33,806 nucleotides of DNA, taken from positions 1 to 33,806 of the forward strand of contig JAAYJM010000067.1 in NCBI GenBank assembly GCA_012522895.1, given 5' to 3'. The notes under the pieces were generated by a model. The model searched no databases. It was not told the DNA's origin and saw nothing but the letters and a program-made list of their open reading frames with translations. Position numbers and translations under genes: made by a program. The stretch comes from Ignavibacteria bacterium. GTDB lineage: Bacteria; Bacteroidota; Ignavibacteria; Kapaibacteriales; UBA2268. This document shows positions 30,538-33,806 of this stretch, piece after piece (positions within the stretch are counted from its first letter, which is position 1; each line of letters opens with the position of its first letter).

Positions 30538-33500
30538 ATGAGAAAGTTCGTATTTATTCTTTTTTTACTTCTTTTTGGTTTTTCGCTTGCGAGTAGCCAA
30601 GTAATTATTAATGAAATATGCTCTTCAAACGCAGAGTCCTTGCTCGATGAGGATTACGAGGCAAGCGATTGGATTGAACTTTATAACAGCGGCTATTCCC
30701 CCGTTCGCTTGAAAGATTGGAGAATTTACGACAAGAACAATTTTGAAAAAGCTTGGGTTTTACCCGACACCACAATAGGAGCAAAAAGCTATCTAATTCT
30801 CTTTGCCTCAGACAAAAATCGAATAAGCTCAGGCAATTATTTAATTGAAGCCGGGGGACAAGGTGCGGTAGAATGGGCGAAAGATGATTACTTTCATTAC
30901 GAATATTTAAAAGTGGCTGGCGATTTCGATATTTCAGTTAAAATCCCCTTCTTTCAATCGGGTTTCTTTTTTGGGCTTGCTGGCTTAATGCTAAGAGATT
31001 CTCTAACCGCAAGATCAAAGTATATTTCAATGAACAGCAAAATTCAAAGACGCGGCTCTTATTTCTGCTTATTTAGAGAGGAACAAGGCAAGGCGCCAAA
31101 TAGAAGTCACGCCGTGAAGCCAATTCAATTCCCAAATGTATTTGTCCGATTAAAGCGCGAAAACGACACCGTGCTTGCGTATTTGCTCCTCAAAAACAGC
31201 TTTGACTGGCTTAATTTCGGCAAATTTCATTACGACAATAAGGACTCTGTCTATCTTGGAATTGCAATTTCTGGAACGGAAAATGGAAAGCTATCCAAAG
31301 GACTTTTTAAGGATTTGGTTTTAAATGGCGATACAATTAGCTTCGCGAAATTAAACAGTTTTAACAACACAAATCAAATATTTTATAAACGATTCTATAA
31401 AGAATTACACACAAACTTTTCTTTAAGCAAGGAAGGCGAAACGGTTTTCCTTTGGAACAACAAAGCGGAATTAGTCGACAGTTTGTCATTTCCAGAGTTA
31501 AAAGCAGATATTAGCTATGGGAGGTATCCAAATGGTGAAAATGAATTTGCTTATTTTTACCCTTCAACTCCAAGCTTTGAAAACGCAAATCCTTGTTATG
31601 CTTTTGCAGAAGAGCCAGAATTTTCAATAGAAGCAGGCTGGCACAGCCAAGAGCTTTCACTTACTTTTTTAAACAGTAAGCTAGAAGAAAAAATTTATTA
31701 TACATTAAATTCTTCTGAACCAAATGAAAATTCTTTTTTATTTGAAGGGAATCCGATTGAAATAGACAAGACAACTATTGTGAGGGCAAAAACTTACGCC
31801 GAAAACTCCGTGCCAAGTCAAACAGTATCAAAATCATATTTTATAGAAGAAAATACTCACAAATTGCCTGTTGTGTCGGTGATTGTTGATTCTATAGACT
31901 TGTGGGACAGGGATAGAGGAATTATGAACGAGGCTAACGTTTTCAAAAAAATGGAGGTAGAAGCAGATTTTGAGTTCTATGAAAAAGATAAAAGTTATCC
32001 CAATTTTTCTGGAAAAGCTGGGATGAAACTACACGGTTTTACTTCCCGTGCGCCAAAATATCCTCAAAAATCGTTATCCATAATAGCGAAAAGCAGGTAT
32101 GCTCTTTCAAAATTTGAATATCCTTTCTTTAAAGATAATAGTTACGAAACTTACGACAAGCTGCTTTTAAGAAACGCTGGCGGAGACTGGGGCAAAGCTT
32201 TTCTTCGCGATGGCTTTGCTTGCAAATTAGCGCTGCAAATGAATTTGGGAGCGAGCAATTACCGACCTGCAGTTGTGTATATCAATGGTGAATATTACGG
32301 CTTGCAAAATTTAAGAGAAAGGATTGACGATGATCACATTTCAATAAAATATGCTGTTTCAAAAAAGAACTTGAATTTAATTGAAGACAAAGCCGTTCTT
32401 CTTTGTGGAAGTAGAGATTCTTACTTAGAACTGCTTGATTTTATAGAAAATAACGATATGTCTAACCCTAATCAGTTTAAACAAGTAGAAAAGCTTGTTG
32501 ACCTGAAAAGTTTAATAAATTATTTCGTTTTTAGGATTTGGAGCGGAATACCAGATTGGCCCGAAAGAAATCAAAAGTATTGGTCTTCAACAGATTTTGA
32601 TGGCAAGTGGCGTTGGGTTGCTTATGATTCCGATATTGCCTTGGGAAATAATTTTAACTATATCAATTATAGTCTGTTTGTGCTTAAAGATTCTACAAAA
32701 ATGTTTTCAAAAATGATGATAAAGCTGCTTGAAAACGAGCAATTTAAACATTATATGCTTAACGGTTTTGCAGGCATTTTCGCAACAAAACTGCATAAAA
32801 GCAACACAATTCCATTATTAGAAAGCATAGCCGAGCAGATCAAAGATGAAATACCAAGCCAACAAAAGCGTTGGGAAGGCTCAGTGCTTGATTGGGAAAA
32901 CGAGATTCACGCGATTAAAGAGTTTTTATTGCAAAGAAATTATTCTGTTCTTTCAAACCTTCTAACTCACTATAAATTAAAAGGTATAGGGAAAATTGTT
33001 TGTAAATTGTCAAATATAGAAGGGGGCGATTTTAAGCTACACGACTTTGAAAGAAAAGACTTTCTGGGCGGCATGAAATATTTTCAATGCATCCCTGTTA
33101 CTCTGGAAGCAGTTCCAAAGCAGGGCTATGAATTTGTAAGCTGGGGAAATCCACTCCTTCCAGATAGCAGTTGCCTTAGAATCGCTTTCGACTCTGCGGA
33201 AGTGGTTCTAAATCCAATTTTCAAACTCAAAGAAAATCCAGAGGAAAGAACGATTATTTTTAACGAAATTATGTATAAAAGCTCAAAAGATTTAAAATGC
33301 GATGATTGGGTTGAACTCTACAATACAGCAGAAGAAACGATTGATATTTCTAATTGGATTTTCAAAGATGACGATGATAGCCATATTTTTCTAATTCCAG
33401 AAGGAACAAGCGTCAAGCCGAAAGAATATCTTGTTTTATGTGAAAATGAAGAAAGCTTTTCAAATTCCTATCCAAATGTAAAAAACTACATTGGCAGTTT

Positions 33501-33806
33501 TAGCTTTGGTTTAGGTCGTCCCGATATCGTTCGTTTGTTCGATGCAAGCAATAATTTAATTGATTCGGTTGCTTATTCTCATTTATCGCCTTGGGATGAA
33601 AATGCTGATGGAACGGGATTTAGCTTAGAATTGGATAAATTTAACAGCGATAATAACAACCCTGCAAATTGGTATGCATCGCACATTTACGGTGGAACGC
33701 CGGGCGAGCTTAATTCAGAACAAGTTTCGGTGCAAGAATTTGAGGCAAGCAGCGGGATTCATTTTTCTTGCTATCCAAACCCTTTAAGCGATTATTCTAC
33801 AATAGA
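30538..33806 (+). CDS. Secreted CotH-kinase / lamin-tail protein, partial
   Basis: The frame starts at ATG 30538 and runs off the right edge; about 1,089 residues are visible. A signal peptide (MRKFVFILFLLLFGFSLA) comes first. A lamin-tail domain follows at about 22-105 (VIINEICSSNAES, DWIELYNSG). About 105-270 is a concanavalin-like segment (GDFDISVKI, GLMLRDSLTARSKYISM), and about 380-435 a chitobiase C-terminal-type segment (IYYTLNSSEPNEN). The CotH kinase-like domain covers about 440-800, with MKLHGFTSRAPKYPQKSL, LLRNAGGDWG, VVYINGEYYGLQNLRERID and the acidic WVAYDSDIALG. A second lamin-tail domain lies at about 903-1010 (IIFNEIMYKSS, DDWVELYNTAE). The end (FSCYPNPLSDYSTI) is the opening of a T9SS sorting domain. 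CotH proteins phosphorylate secreted proteins in some bacteria; surface anchoring through T9SS is inferred. No strong ribosome site is seen. Confidence 0.88.
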   Translation, partial: MRKFVFILFLLLFGFSLASSQVIINEICSSNAESLLDEDYEASDWIELYNSGYSPVRLKDWRIYDKNNFEKAWVLPDTTIGAKSYLILFASDKNRISSGNYLIEAGGQGAVEWAKDDYFHYEYLKVAGDFDISVKIPFFQSGFFFGLAGLMLRDSLTARSKYISMNSKIQRRGSYFCLFREEQGKAPNRSHAVKPIQFPNVFVRLKRENDTVLAYLLLKNSFDWLNFGKFHYDNKDSVYLGIAISGTENGKLSKGLFKDLVLNGDTISFAKLNSFNNTNQIFYKRFYKELHTNFSLSKEGETVFLWNNKAELVDSLSFPELKADISYGRYPNGENEFAYFYPSTPSFENANPCYAFAEEPEFSIEAGWHSQELSLTFLNSKLEEKIYYTLNSSEPNENSFLFEGNPIEIDKTTIVRAKTYAENSVPSQTVSKSYFIEENTHKLPVVSVIVDSIDLWDRDRGIMNEANVFKKMEVEADFEFYEKDKSYPNFSGKAGMKLHGFTSRAPKYPQKSLSIIAKSRYALSKFEYPFFKDNSYETYDKLLLRNAGGDWGKAFLRDGFACKLALQMNLGASNYRPAVVYINGEYYGLQNLRERIDDDHISIKYAVSKKNLNLIEDKAVLLCGSRDSYLELLDFIENNDMSNPNQFKQVEKLVDLKSLINYFVFRIWSGIPDWPERNQKYWSSTDFDGKWRWVAYDSDIALGNNFNYINYSLFVLKDSTKMFSKMMIKLLENEQFKHYMLNGFAGIFATKLHKSNTIPLLESIAEQIKDEIPSQQKRWEGSVLDWENEIHAIKEFLLQRNYSVLSNLLTHYKLKGIGKIVCKLSNIEGGDFKLHDFERKDFLGGMKYFQCIPVTLEAVPKQGYEFVSWGNPLLPDSSCLRIAFDSAEVVLNPIFKLKENPEERTIIFNEIMYKSSKDLKCDDWVELYNTAEETIDISNWIFKDDDDSHIFLIPEGTSVKPKEYLVLCENEESFSNSYPNVKNYIGSFSFGLGRPDIVRLFDASNNLIDSVAYSHLSPWDENADGTGFSLELDKFNSDNNNPANWYASHIYGGTPGELNSEQVSVQEFEASSGIHFSCYPNPLSDYSTI

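Overview
The window looks like chromosome from an AT-rich, Gram-negative member of the Bacteroidota/Chlorobiota/Ignavibacteria/Kapabacteria assemblage. Two large secreted proteins carry, or begin to carry, C-terminal type IX secretion (T9SS) sorting domains. An LptE-like lipoprotein indicates an LPS outer membrane, and several genes lack a clear Shine-Dalgarno sequence. The species cannot be named from the sequence. No rRNA, tRNA, CRISPR array, transposase or integrase was seen.

Layout. 1-401 (-) is the N-terminal end of a membrane cytochrome-like protein. 655-2745 (-) is a secreted Omp28/thioredoxin-like T9SS protein. 3172-6902 (+) holds a DUF4234 membrane protein, gcvPA, folD and an RluA-type pseudouridine synthase; a tandem array of 75-bp repeats lies between gcvPA and folD. 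7053-12352 (-) is a sulfur and electron-transfer block: an octaheme tetrathionate-reductase-type cytochrome c and a cytochrome b561-like partner, then an orphan DNA methyltransferase, then two YeeE/YedE sulfur transporter halves, the second fused to a degenerate rhodanese domain. 12480-13082 (+) is a TrmH-type rRNA/tRNA methyltransferase. 13374-20220 (-) carries mutS2, topA and an isolated short nuoG. 20387-20653 (+) is HPr.

20706-23365 (-) holds lptE, a metallo-beta-lactamase-fold hydrolase and a tight three-gene cluster: a 59-aa protein and two diverged V4R-domain paralogues. That cluster is the best candidate here for an undescribed system. 23567-25555 (-) is an OPT transporter, followed by a decayed small membrane-protein gene at 25668-25923. 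25991-28396 (-) pairs a receiver-kinase protein with a solute-binding lipoprotein. 28492-30165 (+) is pyrG. 30538-33806 (+) is a very large CotH-kinase/lamin-tail secreted protein that runs off the window.

How the parts fit. GcvPA and FolD are consecutive steps of one-carbon metabolism: glycine cleavage yields methylene-THF, which FolD oxidises. The octaheme cytochrome, cytochrome b and YeeE transporters suggest handling of thiosulfate, tetrathionate or related sulfur or nitrogen compounds at the membrane; the methyltransferase looks like an insertion into that block. The longer intergenic regions carry families of short palindromic repeats that recur across the window: a 75-bp composite unit, a CCCCCGC/GCGGGGG palindrome and a GGTGGAGTCCATC palindrome. 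They are probably dispersed genome-wide.
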